From positions 248,001 to 312,000 of the forward strand of contig NZ_WEGI01000005.1 in assembly GCF_009604425.1 (NCBI RefSeq): 64,000 nucleotides of DNA, in the 5' to 3' direction. How positions within the stretch are numbered: position 1 is the first letter of the stretch; every line of letters begins with the position of its first letter. The notes under the pieces are model-generated. The model did not search any database. It was not told the origin of the DNA and saw only the letters and a list, made by a program, of their open reading frames with translations. The position numbers and the translations under genes were made by a program. Shown piece by piece: positions 46,064-55,429 of the stretch. Origin of the DNA: Nocardia aurantia. GTDB taxonomy: Bacteria; Actinomycetota; Actinomycetes; Mycobacteriales; Mycobacteriaceae.

Positions 46064-47557
46064 TCACTTGTTTTGCATGTTTGCTATGACGTCGAAGGTC
46101 ATTCCGCGCTGCGGGCCGGTGGCGATGTTGTGCGGCACCGCGCGCGGGATCCGGTTGCGCCGGTAGCGCGCGGTCGGCGCCAGTTCCACCCGGCCGAGCA
46201 GGGTCGCCAGCACGATCCGCAGCTCGTACTCGGCCAGCGAGGCGCCGAGGCAGCGCCGGTGCCCGCCCCCGTACGGGGCGAATTCGAACGGTGTGTAGCG
46301 GCGCTCCAGGAAGCGTTCCGGCCGGAACGCCGCGGCGTCCGGGAAGACGCCGGGATCCGAGTGCAGCAGCGACACCACGATACCCATGTTGTCCCCGGGG
46401 CCGAGGTCGACGCCGCGCAGCGTGAACGGACCGATCAAGCGCCGCAACACGATCGGGACCGGCGGATGCATCCGCAGCGTCTCGCTGCACACCGCGTTCA
46501 GATACGGCAACCGGGACAGGTCGTCGGGTTCGGCGCCGGCGGCCGCGGCCAGTTCGGTGCGCAGCCGGCGCAGCGTCTCCGGTTGCCGGTACAACCAGTA
46601 GAGCGCCCACACCAGGCTGGTGGCGGTGGTCTCGTGCCCGGCGACCAGGAAGGTGCGCAACTGCTCGCACAGCTCGTCGGCGGGCATCGCGCTGCCGTCG
46701 GCGTACCGGGCCCGCAGCAGTGTGCCCAGGATGTCGGTGGTGTCGGCGGTCTCGCCGCGCCGGCGTTCGATATCCGCGGTGATGAGGGCGTCCAGCCGGT
46801 CCCGGGACGCGACGAACCGATCCCAGGGCGTCCGCCCGAACGCGCCGTGCCGCAGGGCCGGTATCAGCAGCAGCGGTCCGCTGAAGGCGGTCAGATAGGC
46901 GACGACCTCCTTGGTGTACTGGGCGCGCCGCCGGGCATCGGACAGTCCGAACACCGCCTGCAGGATCACCCGCAGCGTGATGGCGCGGGCGGCGGACCGC
47001 AGGTCGAGCCGGACTCCGGGCCGCCACGGTACGCCGGTGCGCGCGCCGTCCATCTCGGCGTCGGCGGCGTCGCGGATCGCCTCGGCGAAGGCCGCGATCG
47101 CGCTGCCGTGGAAGGCCGGTGCGAGGAGTTCCCGGGTGCGCCGGTGCCGTTCGTCCTTGGCCAGGATCACCGAGGCGGAGCCGACCAGCGGTTCGATCGG
47201 ATTGGGCCGCGGCGGGACCAGCAGCGACACCGGCGCGCGCAGCAGTTCCTTTGCGCCGTCGGGGGTTCCGGTGAACAGCACGCGCCCGAAACCGGGGAAT
47301 CGGACGGCGAACGGATCACCGTCGTGGGTGCGCCGCCAGCGGAAGTACCGATCGAAATCGGCCCCGGCCACCACCGAGTGCAACAGCATGGCGCGGGGCA
47401 CGCGCATCCGGGTGCCGGTCCGTTCCGGAACCGAGTCGGCCGGAGGTGCGGGCGCGGGCGGGTCCGATTCACGATGCTCAGGGGGTATCGGGGGCGCAGC
47501 CCCCTGCCGACGCCCCGCTACCCCTTCCGGTCCTTGACCGCCCATAGTGAAGGACAC
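46064..47557 (-). CDS. cytochrome P450
   Basis: This is a heme monooxygenase that would need separate redox partners; the substrate cannot be read from sequence. The 497-residue frame has the I-helix AGHETTATSLVWALYWLYRQ near 304, ExxR in ETLRMHPPVP near 357, and the heme loop FAPYGGGHRRCLG at about 425-437 with the Cys ligand. The first ~50 residues are Pro/Arg-rich and span a GC-rich hairpin (GGGGGCTGCGCCCCC-like), so translation may really begin at ATG 47407 (MRVPRAMLLHSVVAG). No ferredoxin gene is adjacent. Confidence 0.93.
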   Translation of the reverse strand: MSFTMGGQGPEGVAGRRQGAAPPIPPEHRESDPPAPAPPADSVPERTGTRMRVPRAMLLHSVVAGADFDRYFRWRRTHDGDPFAVRFPGFGRVLFTGTPDGAKELLRAPVSLLVPPRPNPIEPLVGSASVILAKDERHRRTRELLAPAFHGSAIAAFAEAIRDAADAEMDGARTGVPWRPGVRLDLRSAARAITLRVILQAVFGLSDARRRAQYTKEVVAYLTAFSGPLLLIPALRHGAFGRTPWDRFVASRDRLDALITADIERRRGETADTTDILGTLLRARYADGSAMPADELCEQLRTFLVAGHETTATSLVWALYWLYRQPETLRRLRTELAAAAGAEPDDLSRLPYLNAVCSETLRMHPPVPIVLRRLIGPFTLRGVDLGPGDNMGIVVSLLHSDPGVFPDAAAFRPERFLERRYTPFEFAPYGGGHRRCLGASLAEYELRIVLATLLGRVELAPTARYRRNRIPRAVPHNIATGPQRGMTFDVIANMQNK

Positions 47558-47614
47558 GAACAGGTCGGGTGTCCGGTTCGATCTGGATCGGAAAACATAC
47601 TGCTTGACGCAGAA

Positions 47615-47655
47615 ACGAGATCTCCCCGTCGCGACGGGCGACGGGGAGATCTCGT
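47615..47655 (-). terminator. terminator after the S1 peptidase gene
   Basis: A 17-bp perfect stem (47615-47631 with 47639-47655) with a 7-base loop lies 36 bp beyond the peptidase stop. The minus strand continues TTTCTGCG. Confidence 0.8.
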
Positions 47656-47690
47656 GTGGTTCGGTGCGGGCCGCCGAACGGCCGGTCTGA

Positions 47691-48362
47691 TCAGATCGGG
47701 TAGAACCCGGAACCGATGCCGCCGCGCGCGTTGAGGTCGTTGAAGATCGCGCTGGTGTTGGTCCCGACCTCGGGACCGAAGCAGGCCATCGCGAGGTAGG
47801 CGTTCACCATGCCGACCAGGGTGGTGCCCACCACCACGGGCGCGCCGGAATCTCCTTCGACGACACACATCTGGGTCCAGGTCTCGTCGGTCTGGAAGAT
47901 GTCGCCCCAGGCGATACCGCAGGTGTTGCCCGTGGTGCGGCCCTCCTTGCAGACCACCGCCGGGAACTGCGCCGGCGCACCGAGATTGGTGATGGTCAGG
48001 TTGCCGACCCGGTTGACCGGCGTGATGCGGTCCGGATCGAACTGGATGACCGCGTAGTCGAGATCGTGGTTGGAGTAGACGAACTTGCCGATCACCCCCG
48101 CGCCCCTGGCCTGTTCGGCCCAGACCTGCGCGCCGGCGTCGCCGCAGTGCCCGGCGGTCAGACCGACCAGCCGTCCGGTGTGATCGTGACCGACGGTGGT
48201 CACCGTGCACTCGAACTGGTTGTCGATGATGATCCCGGAGCCGCCGCCGATCACCGGTCCATCCGGATCTGCCTGCGCCACACCGGGTCCCGTCCCGAGC
48301 AGCGCCGCGCCCAGGGCGACGACGAAGGCGGTTCGCACCGCCCTGGCGAGTTTTGTCAACAT
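47691..48362 (-). CDS. secreted S1 family serine peptidase (chymotrypsin-like)
   Basis: The 223-residue product has a signal peptide (about 1-31, AFVVALGAALLGTGPGVAQA) and a compact S1 fold without a long pro-region. The catalytic triad is visible: His-72 in LTAGHCGDAG, Asp-102 or Asp-109 in LDYAVIQFDP, and Ser in VVEGDSGAPVV near 170. Cysteines suggest disulfides. GGAGGGAC precedes the ATG. A strong terminator follows. The substrate is unknown. Confidence 0.9.
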   Translation of the reverse strand: MLTKLARAVRTAFVVALGAALLGTGPGVAQADPDGPVIGGGSGIIIDNQFECTVTTVGHDHTGRLVGLTAGHCGDAGAQVWAEQARGAGVIGKFVYSNHDLDYAVIQFDPDRITPVNRVGNLTITNLGAPAQFPAVVCKEGRTTGNTCGIAWGDIFQTDETWTQMCVVEGDSGAPVVVGTTLVGMVNAYLAMACFGPEVGTNTSAIFNDLNARGGIGSGFYPI

Positions 48363-48975
48363 GTCCCTCCAGCTGTCGGAAGCCGCACGATACCAACCAT
48401 GTACTACTACATCCTGTCAGTATTCGCGCCCGGACACGGCGCGCCCGGCCGTACGCTTCGCCGGATCGATGCGGACAATCGGGATGTCGCGCGGGTCCGG
48501 AAAGCTGTCCGGTTCCTCCGGTTACCACGGCGCGTCGCGCTGTCGGCCCGAGCGGCACCGCCGCTGTACGTCCGAGCGGCACCGCCGCTGTCGGCCCGAG
48601 CGGCACCGCCGCTGTCGGCCCGAGCGGCACCGTCGTTGTAGGTCACCGTGACGCCGTAAAGCGGCAGACGAGATGTCACCCGGATAGTCTCGTCCACACC
48701 TCGGCGGGGCCGAAGGTTTTTCGATGAATTCTTTCCTTGAAATTGGATGCCTGGTCCGGATAATTTCGCCGCGATCGTTCCGAAATATCCCGATCGCCAT
48801 GCTGTTCCATTGTGAACACAGACAGTCCGATGTCACACCTCACAGCGGGTCGGACCTGGGGATTCAGATCTGTGGCGGGTGGCACACTTTCCGGTGTGCT
48901 TTTCCTAACTCCGTAGTAAGGTGCCGTGAGCAACAAGTCGTCGGGGCAGGCAACCGACGTCGAGAGGGGTAGCCG
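48363..48975. other. S1 peptidase-mce divergent intergenic region
   Basis: This 613-bp gap should contain both divergent promoters. It carries a 24-bp tandem repeat at 48524-48643. The mce side ends with GAGAGGGG 8 bases before the first GTG. I found no convincing promoter hexamers or known operator for the mce operon, and the open frames here resemble no family. Confidence 0.5.
48524..48643. repeat. 24-bp GC-rich tandem repeat (intergenic copy)
   Basis: Four units at 48548-48571, 48572-48595, 48596-48619 and 48620-48643 share CCGAGCGGCACCGCCGCTGT followed by four variable bases. Units 1-3 are identical over these 20 bases. A decayed fifth unit lies at 48524-48547. Confidence 0.9.
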
Positions 48976-49845
48976 GTGGAGTTCGCCAACAGTCCGGATG
49001 GGACGACGAGTCCCGTGACGACCAGAATGAGTGGGGCCGTCGACTGGACGCGGGCCTACTGGCAGGACCACCCGAAGCGTTCGTTCGAAACCTTCGGCCG
49101 CCAGATCGTGATGGGCATACAGGCCGTCGCCGAGTTGTTCGTCTCGATCGTCCGGGGCCGCTTCCCCTTCGCCGAGTTCGTCCGGCAGTGCGCGTTCATG
49201 ACCAGTGTCGCCGCGGCGCCGACGCTGCTGGTGGCCATCCCGATCGGTGTCATCGTGTCGATCCAGGTCGGGTCGGTGGCCGGGCAGGTGGGCGCCACGT
49301 CGTTCATCGGCGCGGCCAACGGACTCGGCATCATCCAGCAGGGCGCGCCGCTGGTCACCTCGCTGATGATCGCGGGTGCGGTCGGGTCGGCCATCTGCGC
49401 CGATCTCGGCAGCCGCACCATCCGTGAGGAGATCGACGCCATGAAGGTGATGGGCGTCGATCCGCTGCGGCGGCTGGTCGCCCCGCGGCTCGGCGCGGCC
49501 ATGCTGGTATCCGTATTACTCTGCGGCTTCGTGGTTTTCGTCGGATTCGTCACCGGTTATGTGTTCAATATCTTCGCGCAGAACGGCACGCCCGGTTCCT
49601 ATGTCGGCACCTTCTCGTCGTTCGCGGTCACCGCGGATCTGCTTGTCGCGCTGGTCAAATCGCTGATCTTCGGATTGCTCGCCGCGATCATCGCCTGCGA
49701 TTCCGGATTGAACGCCCGTGGCGGTCCCGGCGGCGTGGCGAATTCGGTCAACACGGCGGTTGTGCTCTCGGCGGTGATGTTGTTCGGCGTGAACCTCATC
49801 GCCACCCAGATCTACAACAGCTTGTTCCCCCCACAGATGGTGTGA
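48976..49845 (+). CDS. yrbEA: YrbE-type ABC permease A of the mce operon
   Basis: YrbE proteins (MlaE family) form the membrane channel of Mce lipid transporters. The 289-residue product has about five or six membrane segments and the MlaE hallmark IGVIVSIQVGSVAGQVGATSFIG (family fingerprint region). ADLGSRTIREEIDAMKVMGV is the ATPase-docking EAA-like loop. Start is GTG 48976 with GAGAGGGG upstream. It is the first gene of the operon. No MceG-type ATPase is encoded nearby, so it must be supplied from elsewhere. Confidence 0.95.
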   Translation: MEFANSPDGTTSPVTTRMSGAVDWTRAYWQDHPKRSFETFGRQIVMGIQAVAELFVSIVRGRFPFAEFVRQCAFMTSVAAAPTLLVAIPIGVIVSIQVGSVAGQVGATSFIGAANGLGIIQQGAPLVTSLMIAGAVGSAICADLGSRTIREEIDAMKVMGVDPLRRLVAPRLGAAMLVSVLLCGFVVFVGFVTGYVFNIFAQNGTPGSYVGTFSSFAVTADLLVALVKSLIFGLLAAIIACDSGLNARGGPGGVANSVNTAVVLSAVMLFGVNLIATQIYNSLFPPQMV

Positions 49846-49849
49846 TCCG

Positions 49850-50713
49850 GTGTCCTCGACCTATGTGCCGCCGCTGCTGCGGCCCCTCGGGCGGTTCCGG
49901 ACGGCCGCCACGGCCCCCCGGGACTGGCTCGCCCGCATCGGGCATCAGGTGTTCTTCTTCCTCCGGTCGATCGGCTCGATGCCGATGGCGCTCCGGCACT
50001 ATCCGAAGGAAGTCTGGCGCCTGCTCTCCGATGTCACCTGGGGCAACGGCAATCTCATCGTCGGCGGCGGCACCATCGGCATCGTGCTGATCCTGTCCGC
50101 GTTCGGCGGTATGACGGTCGGCATCCAGGGCTACAACTCGCTGAACCTGTTGGGGCTCAGCCCGATCACCGGCGCCATCTCCGCCTTCGCCACCACCCGC
50201 GAGCTGGGCCCGATGCTGGCCACGCTGGCGTTCGCGGCGCAGGCGGGCTGCCGGTTCACCGCGCAACTCGGGGCGATGCGGATCTCCGAGGAGATCGACG
50301 CGCTGGAGTCGGTGGCCATCCGGCCGCTGCCGTACCTGGTGAGCACCCGGATGATCGCCGCGATGATCGCGATCATCCCGCTGTACTGCCTGGCGCTGCC
50401 GATCGCCTACCTGTCCTGCGCGCTCACCGTCTCGGCGATCGGCGGCACGGCCACCGGCACCTTCCAGCACTACTTCTACCAATTCCTGGTACCGCAGGAC
50501 GTGCTCTGGTCGCTGCTGAAAGCCCTGGTGTTCGTGGCGATCACGACGTTCATCCAGTGCTACTACGGCTTCTTCGCCTCCGGCGGCCCCGAGGGCGTCG
50601 GCGTCGCGGCCGGCCGCGCGATCAAGTTCTGCATCATCGCGGTGGTCTTCGCGGACCTGTTCATCACGTTGGCGGTCTGGGGCGTCAACCCCGGCATCCG
50701 GATCTCGGGATAG
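49850..50713 (+). CDS. yrbEB: YrbE-type ABC permease B of the mce operon
   Basis: This is the second MlaE-family permease, 287 residues from GTG 49850, four bases after the previous stop. Recognisable segments are ILSAFGGMTVGIQGYNSLNL, FATTRELGPMLATLAFAAQA and QLGAMRISEEIDALESVAIR. With YrbEA it would form the permease core through which lipids pass from the Mce barrel. mceA follows after 9 bp. Confidence 0.95.
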   Translation: MSSTYVPPLLRPLGRFRTAATAPRDWLARIGHQVFFFLRSIGSMPMALRHYPKEVWRLLSDVTWGNGNLIVGGGTIGIVLILSAFGGMTVGIQGYNSLNLLGLSPITGAISAFATTRELGPMLATLAFAAQAGCRFTAQLGAMRISEEIDALESVAIRPLPYLVSTRMIAAMIAIIPLYCLALPIAYLSCALTVSAIGGTATGTFQHYFYQFLVPQDVLWSLLKALVFVAITTFIQCYYGFFASGGPEGVGVAAGRAIKFCIIAVVFADLFITLAVWGVNPGIRISG

Positions 50714-50722
50714 GAGGACGGC

Positions 50723-52270
50723 ATGATCATCGACCCGAGCGGCCGCGGCCCCTCCGTACGACAGTTGCTGATCGCCGGCGTGGCGGGCCTCGCGGTGTTC
50801 GCGATGATCCTGACTTTCCTGCTGGCCCGGTACAAGGGCTGGGTGATGCATTCGGCGGTGCCGGTCACCGCCAACCTGACCACCACCGGTGACGGCCTGC
50901 CCGAGAACGCCGACGTGAAATTCCGCGGCGTGCTGGTCGGCGCGGTGAAGGACGTATCGGTCGCCGCGAAGGGCGAACTGCAGCAGGTGCACATCGAGAT
51001 GCGGCCGGAGTACGCCGACGGCGTGCCGGCCAACGTCACCGCGCGGGTGGTGCCGAGCAACCTGTTCGCCGTCACCTCGGTCGAACTGGTCTACAACGGT
51101 CCCGACGCGCAGCACCTGCGCTCCGGCTCGACCATCGACGAGGACCACAGCGAGGGCACGATCGCGCTGCAGGACACCCTGACCACCGTCCGCAACATCC
51201 TCGACAAGATCGACCCGGTGAAGTTCGGCCGCTCGCTGACCACCCTGACCTACGCGCTCGACGGCAACGGCCGCCCGCCCGGATCCACTGTGGAGCGGCT
51301 GGACCACTGGCTGGTGCAGGTCCGCGCCGCGGTGCCCGACGAGGCCGGGCTGTTCGACGACCTGTCCGGCTCGCTGCGCGCCCTGAACACCTCGGCCCCG
51401 GATCTGATGGACGTGCTCGCCGAGTCGGTGCAGACCGCGCAGACCATCGCCGACAAGCGCGGGCAGCTGGTCGCGCTGATCACCGGCGCGGGTTCCACCG
51501 TCGACCGGGTGAACACGCTGTTCGCCGCGAATCCCGATGTGGGCAAGGACCTCACGGCCGGCCTGAACGACATGTTCGGCTCGCTGGCGGCGGATCCGAA
51601 CGCGATCACCGGCACCATCGTCAACCTGAACCGGTCCACCCGGGCGTTGCAGACGGTGTTCAACTGGGGACCGCAGCACCAGATGGTGTGGAACGCCGGG
51701 CTGACCTTCACGCCGTGGCAGCCGTACACGGTGGCCGACTGCCCGCACTACGGTGATCTCGCCGGGCCGAGTTGCGCCACCGCGCCGGCGGTCGCCGATC
51801 CCGGTTATCTGCCCGACTCCCTGAAGCCGCGCGCGCTGGACGCCGCCAAGGGCCTGCCGCCGGTGGTGCCGATGCCGGGTCTGCCCGACTTCCTGACCGC
51901 CGCGCCGCAGCAACCCACCCCGGCTCCCGGTGCGGCGCTGCCGAATCCGCTCGCGGGCACCCCGCTGGCCGGACTGCTCGCCGGACTGCCGGGCATGGCG
52001 CCCACCCCGGCCCCGGCGCCGCAGCAGCCGGCGGGCGCCGCCGCTGTAGGTCCGAGCGGCGCCGCCGCTGTAAATCCGAGCGGCACCGCCGCTGTGGACC
52101 CCGCCACGCCGGACCAACCGGCGGCCCACGCCGGGCAGATCTCCTACACCGGCGACGCGGCGCTGGAGAAACTGCTCGGCCGCCGGCCGACCGCGGTGGA
52201 GTACCTGCTGCTGCGTTCCAGCCTGGAGGGCGGACAGCTGCGAGTCACCGAGGGTGGTACCGGCCGATGA
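50723..52270 (+). CDS. mceA: MCE family protein MceA
   Basis: MceA-F form a hexameric assembly outside the membrane that passes lipids or sterols to the YrbE permease. The 515-residue product has one N-terminal membrane segment (LLIAGVAGLAVFAMILTFLL), an MCE/MlaD domain at about 45-125 (NADVKFRGVLVGAVKDVSVA) and a long helical region. A Pro/Ala-rich C-terminus (about 385-490) contains three octapeptide repeats of the type PSGTAAVD, encoded by the 24-bp DNA repeat at 52028-52099. The stop overlaps the mceB ATG by four bases. Confidence 0.93.
   Translation: MIIDPSGRGPSVRQLLIAGVAGLAVFAMILTFLLARYKGWVMHSAVPVTANLTTTGDGLPENADVKFRGVLVGAVKDVSVAAKGELQQVHIEMRPEYADGVPANVTARVVPSNLFAVTSVELVYNGPDAQHLRSGSTIDEDHSEGTIALQDTLTTVRNILDKIDPVKFGRSLTTLTYALDGNGRPPGSTVERLDHWLVQVRAAVPDEAGLFDDLSGSLRALNTSAPDLMDVLAESVQTAQTIADKRGQLVALITGAGSTVDRVNTLFAANPDVGKDLTAGLNDMFGSLAADPNAITGTIVNLNRSTRALQTVFNWGPQHQMVWNAGLTFTPWQPYTVADCPHYGDLAGPSCATAPAVADPGYLPDSLKPRALDAAKGLPPVVPMPGLPDFLTAAPQQPTPAPGAALPNPLAGTPLAGLLAGLPGMAPTPAPAPQQPAGAAAVGPSGAAAVNPSGTAAVDPATPDQPAAHAGQISYTGDAALEKLLGRRPTAVEYLLLRSSLEGGQLRVTEGGTGR
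52028..52099 (+). repeat. 24-bp GC-rich tandem repeat (copy inside mceA)
   Basis: Three in-frame 24-bp units (52028-52051, 52052-52075, 52076-52099) encode PAGAAAVG, PSGAAAVN and PSGTAAVD. Unit 3 begins with the same 20 bases, CCGAGCGGCACCGCCGCTGT, as the intergenic copies at 48.5 kb. Confidence 0.92.
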
Positions 52271-53310
52271 GCATCCGCAAGCCGCTGATCGGGTTCGGCC
52301 TGTTCGGCATCGTCTCCGTACTGGTGATCCTGCTGGTGTGGAATACCTTGGCGCGCAGTGTCTCCGGATCGACGAACACCTACACCGCGACCTTCTCCGA
52401 CGTGCTCGGCCTGCGGGTCAACGACGATGTGCGGATGGCCGGCGTGCGGGTCGGCAAGGTCGAGAAGATCGAACTCGGCCACGACGCGCAGGCCGGGAAG
52501 ACCGTCGCCAAGGTCACTTTCGTGGTGCAGCACGACCAGACCCTCTACGGCACCACGAAAGCCCTGGTGCGGTACCAGAATCTGATCGGCCAGCGGTATC
52601 TGGCGCTGGCTCCGGGCGACAAGGGCCAGGCCACGCCGCTGCGCGACAAGGGTGGCATTCCGATCGATCACACCGAGCCGTCGTTCGACATCTCGGGTCT
52701 GCTCAACGGATTCCAGCCGCTGTTCCAGGTGCTGTCCCCGCAGCAGGTGAACGATCTGTCCAACACCCTGATCCAGGCGTTGCAGGGTGACGGGGTCTCG
52801 TTGAGCGCCTTCATCACTCAGGCGGCGGCGCTGGCGACCGACTTCCAGCGGCGCGACGTCATCCTGACCGATGTGATCACCAATTTGTCCGGCGTGATGC
52901 AGGGCCTGGCGAAGCGAGGTGACGAACTGGAGACCCTGGTGACCCAGACCCGCGCCCTGATCGGCGGTCTCTACGAACAGGGACAGTCGTTGCAGCAGTC
53001 CACCCAGCAGATCGCCGACGCCACCAGCGCGCTGGTGAACATGGTCGGCGGCATCCAGTCCAAGCTGTCGGCCACCCAGAACGCCACCACCGACGCGCTC
53101 ACCCTGCTGCTGGCCAACGGCGCCAAGCTGGACCAGGCGGCGATCGACCTGCCGTCGGTCCTCTCCGACGCCGGGCGATTCGTCGACGAGGGCGCCTACG
53201 CCAACGCGTACATCTGCCGCCTCGACGTCTCGCTCTACGGCGTGCTGTTCCCGCGCGGGCTGTTCTCCCAGGTGGGCGGCACTTCCCAGTCGGCGGTGTG
53301 CCGGCCATGA
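52267..53310 (+). CDS. mceB: MCE family protein MceB
   Basis: This 347-residue MCE subunit has an N-terminal membrane anchor (LIGFGLFGIVSVLVILLVWN) and an MlaD domain with DVLGLRVNDDVRMAGVRVGK and LVRYQNLIGQRYLALAPGDK. A helical C-terminal region forms part of the transport tunnel. It overlaps mceA and mceC by ATGA at both ends, so translation is coupled. The C-terminus has two conserved cysteines (NAYICRLDV, SAVCRP). Confidence 0.95.
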   Translation: MSIRKPLIGFGLFGIVSVLVILLVWNTLARSVSGSTNTYTATFSDVLGLRVNDDVRMAGVRVGKVEKIELGHDAQAGKTVAKVTFVVQHDQTLYGTTKALVRYQNLIGQRYLALAPGDKGQATPLRDKGGIPIDHTEPSFDISGLLNGFQPLFQVLSPQQVNDLSNTLIQALQGDGVSLSAFITQAAALATDFQRRDVILTDVITNLSGVMQGLAKRGDELETLVTQTRALIGGLYEQGQSLQQSTQQIADATSALVNMVGGIQSKLSATQNATTDALTLLLANGAKLDQAAIDLPSVLSDAGRFVDEGAYANAYICRLDVSLYGVLFPRGLFSQVGGTSQSAVCRP

Positions 53311-54317
53311 CGACGAGTTTCGGGACACGGATGCGCGAGCGGTTCGACCACAACCGATTCTTCTGGCTCGGCATCGGCGGGGCGCTGCTGATCGTGGTGC
53401 TGCTGGTGGCCTCCACCAGCTGGGGCCGGCTCGGCGTCGGAAAACAGAACGTGTACGCCGAATTCGCGCAGACCGCGGGCGTGCGCACCGGCGACAAGGT
53501 CAACGTGGCGGGTGTGCCGGTGGGCAGTGTGACCGGCGCGAAGCTGGAGGGCGACCACGTGCTGCTCACCCTCCAGGTCGGCGACGATGTCAAGCTCGGC
53601 GACGACGCGCACGCCACCATCAAACTGGCGACGCTGCTCGGCGCGCACTACATCGACCTCGATCCCGGCGACGGCAAGGGCCTGAAGGGCCACCGGATCC
53701 CGAAGAACAACACCTCGGTGCCCTACAACCTCGCCGACGTGATCCAGGAGGGCACCCCGCGCTTCGAGGGGCTCGACACCGCCAAACTGGCCGAATCGCT
53801 GAACGTGATCAATCAGCAGCTGGGCGGCAACGCGCAGTTGACCGCCCAGTCGCTGGACAGCATCGGCGCCCTGTCCAAGGTGATCAACGATCGGAAGCAG
53901 CAGGTCGACGGCCTGCTGAAGGATCTGGACACGGTGACGAAGATCCTCGGCGACAACCGCAACAGTGTGCTGCTGGTGATCACCCAGGGCGAGGCGATCG
54001 CCAACCGGGTGATGCAGCGCCAGGCGTTGCTGCGCCAGCTGCTGGACAACATCGCGTCGCTCACCAAGCAGTTGCAGCAGATCGGCGCCGACAACGACGA
54101 CCAGTTCGGCAACACGCTGGACCAGCTGAACACGATGGCCTCGGGTCTGCAGAAGAACAAGGACAACCTGGACCGCCTGCTGTCGACGATGCCGCCGACG
54201 GTCCGGTACCTGAGCAACGCGTTCGGCAACGGCAACTACGGCGAGGTCGGCATCCCGTGGTTGTTCCCCGACAACTGGTTGTGTTTCGCGCGGGTGGCCG
54301 AGGGGTGCCAGGGATGA
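53307..54317 (+). CDS. mceC: MCE family protein MceC
   Basis: This 336-residue MCE subunit starts at ATG 53307, overlapping the mceB stop. It has a membrane segment (WLGIGGALLIVVLLVASTSW), the MlaD domain (VRTGDKVNVAGVPVGSVTGA, ATIKLATLLGAHYIDLDPGD) and a long helical part (VINQQLGGNAQLTAQSLDSI). It ends with Cys-containing NWLCFARVAEGCQG. It is coupled to mceD by ATGA. Confidence 0.95.
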   Translation: MTTSFGTRMRERFDHNRFFWLGIGGALLIVVLLVASTSWGRLGVGKQNVYAEFAQTAGVRTGDKVNVAGVPVGSVTGAKLEGDHVLLTLQVGDDVKLGDDAHATIKLATLLGAHYIDLDPGDGKGLKGHRIPKNNTSVPYNLADVIQEGTPRFEGLDTAKLAESLNVINQQLGGNAQLTAQSLDSIGALSKVINDRKQQVDGLLKDLDTVTKILGDNRNSVLLVITQGEAIANRVMQRQALLRQLLDNIASLTKQLQQIGADNDDQFGNTLDQLNTMASGLQKNKDNLDRLLSTMPPTVRYLSNAFGNGNYGEVGIPWLFPDNWLCFARVAEGCQG

Positions 54318-55429
54318 CGGATCGGAAACTGACGACGACGCGCGCTGTTCGGGCCGCGCTGATCGGCCTGTCGGCGGTGTTGCTCATGGCGCTCGGAAGT
54401 TGTTCGCTGGTACCGGGTTCGGTGCGCGACGCGGCCGGCGGGACCACCCACATCACCGCCGACTTCCGCAATATCGCCGGCATGTTCGAGGGCAACCCGG
54501 TGACGGTGCTGGGCCTCGAGGTCGGCAAGGTCGACAAGATCATCCCGCAGGGCGAGTTCGTCGAGGTCCACATCAGTCTCGACTCGGATGTGAAACTGCC
54601 GAAAAACGTGACGGCGGCGCTGATCTCGCCCTCGATCGTGACCGACCGGCACATCGAGCTGAGCCCGCGGTACACCGGCGGCCCTGCGCTGCCGGACAAT
54701 TCGCATCTGACCGTCCAGCAGACCCGCACCCCGGTCGAACTCGACACCCTGTTGCAGACCATCGACCAGTTCGCGGCCGCGCTGAAACCCCAACCGGGAC
54801 AAGAGGGTATCGGCCCGCTGTCCGGCCGCGTGCTGTACCCGATGTTCAACGGCAACGGCGAGAAGATGCGCGACACCCTGAACGCGCTGTCCGGTGCGCT
54901 CAAGGTCGGCGTGGACAACAAGGACGCGGTCTCGACCATCATCGTCAAGCTCAACGACCTGACCACGATGCTGGCCGAGAACGACCAGTCCGTCCGGGAT
55001 TTCAGCAATCGCACCACGCAGCTGACCCGGCTGCTGGCCGATCAGGCGCCGGGTCTGCAGGCGACCCTGCAGCAGCTCAGCGACTTCCTGTCCAACACCA
55101 GCGGCACGCTGTCGGCGCATCAGGCGCAGCTGGCCGACACCCTGACCAGGCTCACCGCGGTGACCCAGCAGCTGCGCGACAACGCCGCCGGTATCACCGA
55201 GGTCGTGGACGTGACACCGATGCTGTTCCAGAACATGGACCGTGCGATGAACCGGGAACAGGGTTACGTCCGCCTGCACGCCCTGCTCGGCACCGCGTTG
55301 TCCGGCGAGCTGGTGAGCCTGTTCTGTGAACGCATCCAGATGCGGGCCGACGGCTGCCGCACCGGCAAGATCGAGGACTTCGGACCGGACTTCGGAATTT
55401 CCGCCGCGCTGTTGGAGATGACCAAATGA
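54314..55429 (+). CDS. mceD: MCE family protein MceD, probable lipoprotein
   Basis: The 371-residue product begins MTDRKLTTTRAVRAALIGLS and has a lipobox-like LMALGSC at the end of its signal segment, so it may be lipid-anchored. The MlaD domain shows RNIAGMFEGNPVTVLGLEVG and KNVTAALISPSIVTDRHIEL. A helical region follows. In most mce operons only MceE is a lipoprotein, and here the next gene also has a lipobox. The gene is linked by ATGA overlaps on both sides. Confidence 0.93.
   Translation: MTDRKLTTTRAVRAALIGLSAVLLMALGSCSLVPGSVRDAAGGTTHITADFRNIAGMFEGNPVTVLGLEVGKVDKIIPQGEFVEVHISLDSDVKLPKNVTAALISPSIVTDRHIELSPRYTGGPALPDNSHLTVQQTRTPVELDTLLQTIDQFAAALKPQPGQEGIGPLSGRVLYPMFNGNGEKMRDTLNALSGALKVGVDNKDAVSTIIVKLNDLTTMLAENDQSVRDFSNRTTQLTRLLADQAPGLQATLQQLSDFLSNTSGTLSAHQAQLADTLTRLTAVTQQLRDNAAGITEVVDVTPMLFQNMDRAMNREQGYVRLHALLGTALSGELVSLFCERIQMRADGCRTGKIEDFGPDFGISAALLEMTK

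Noticed and set aside
48524..48643. CRISPR array
   Set aside because: Repeats abut with only four variable bases and no spacers, and there are no cas genes in the window.
49796..52129. Very long antisense open frame (777 residues) opposite yrbEB and mceA
   Set aside because: It is antisense to well-supported mce genes, is His/Gln/Arg-rich without domains, and reflects GC codon bias.
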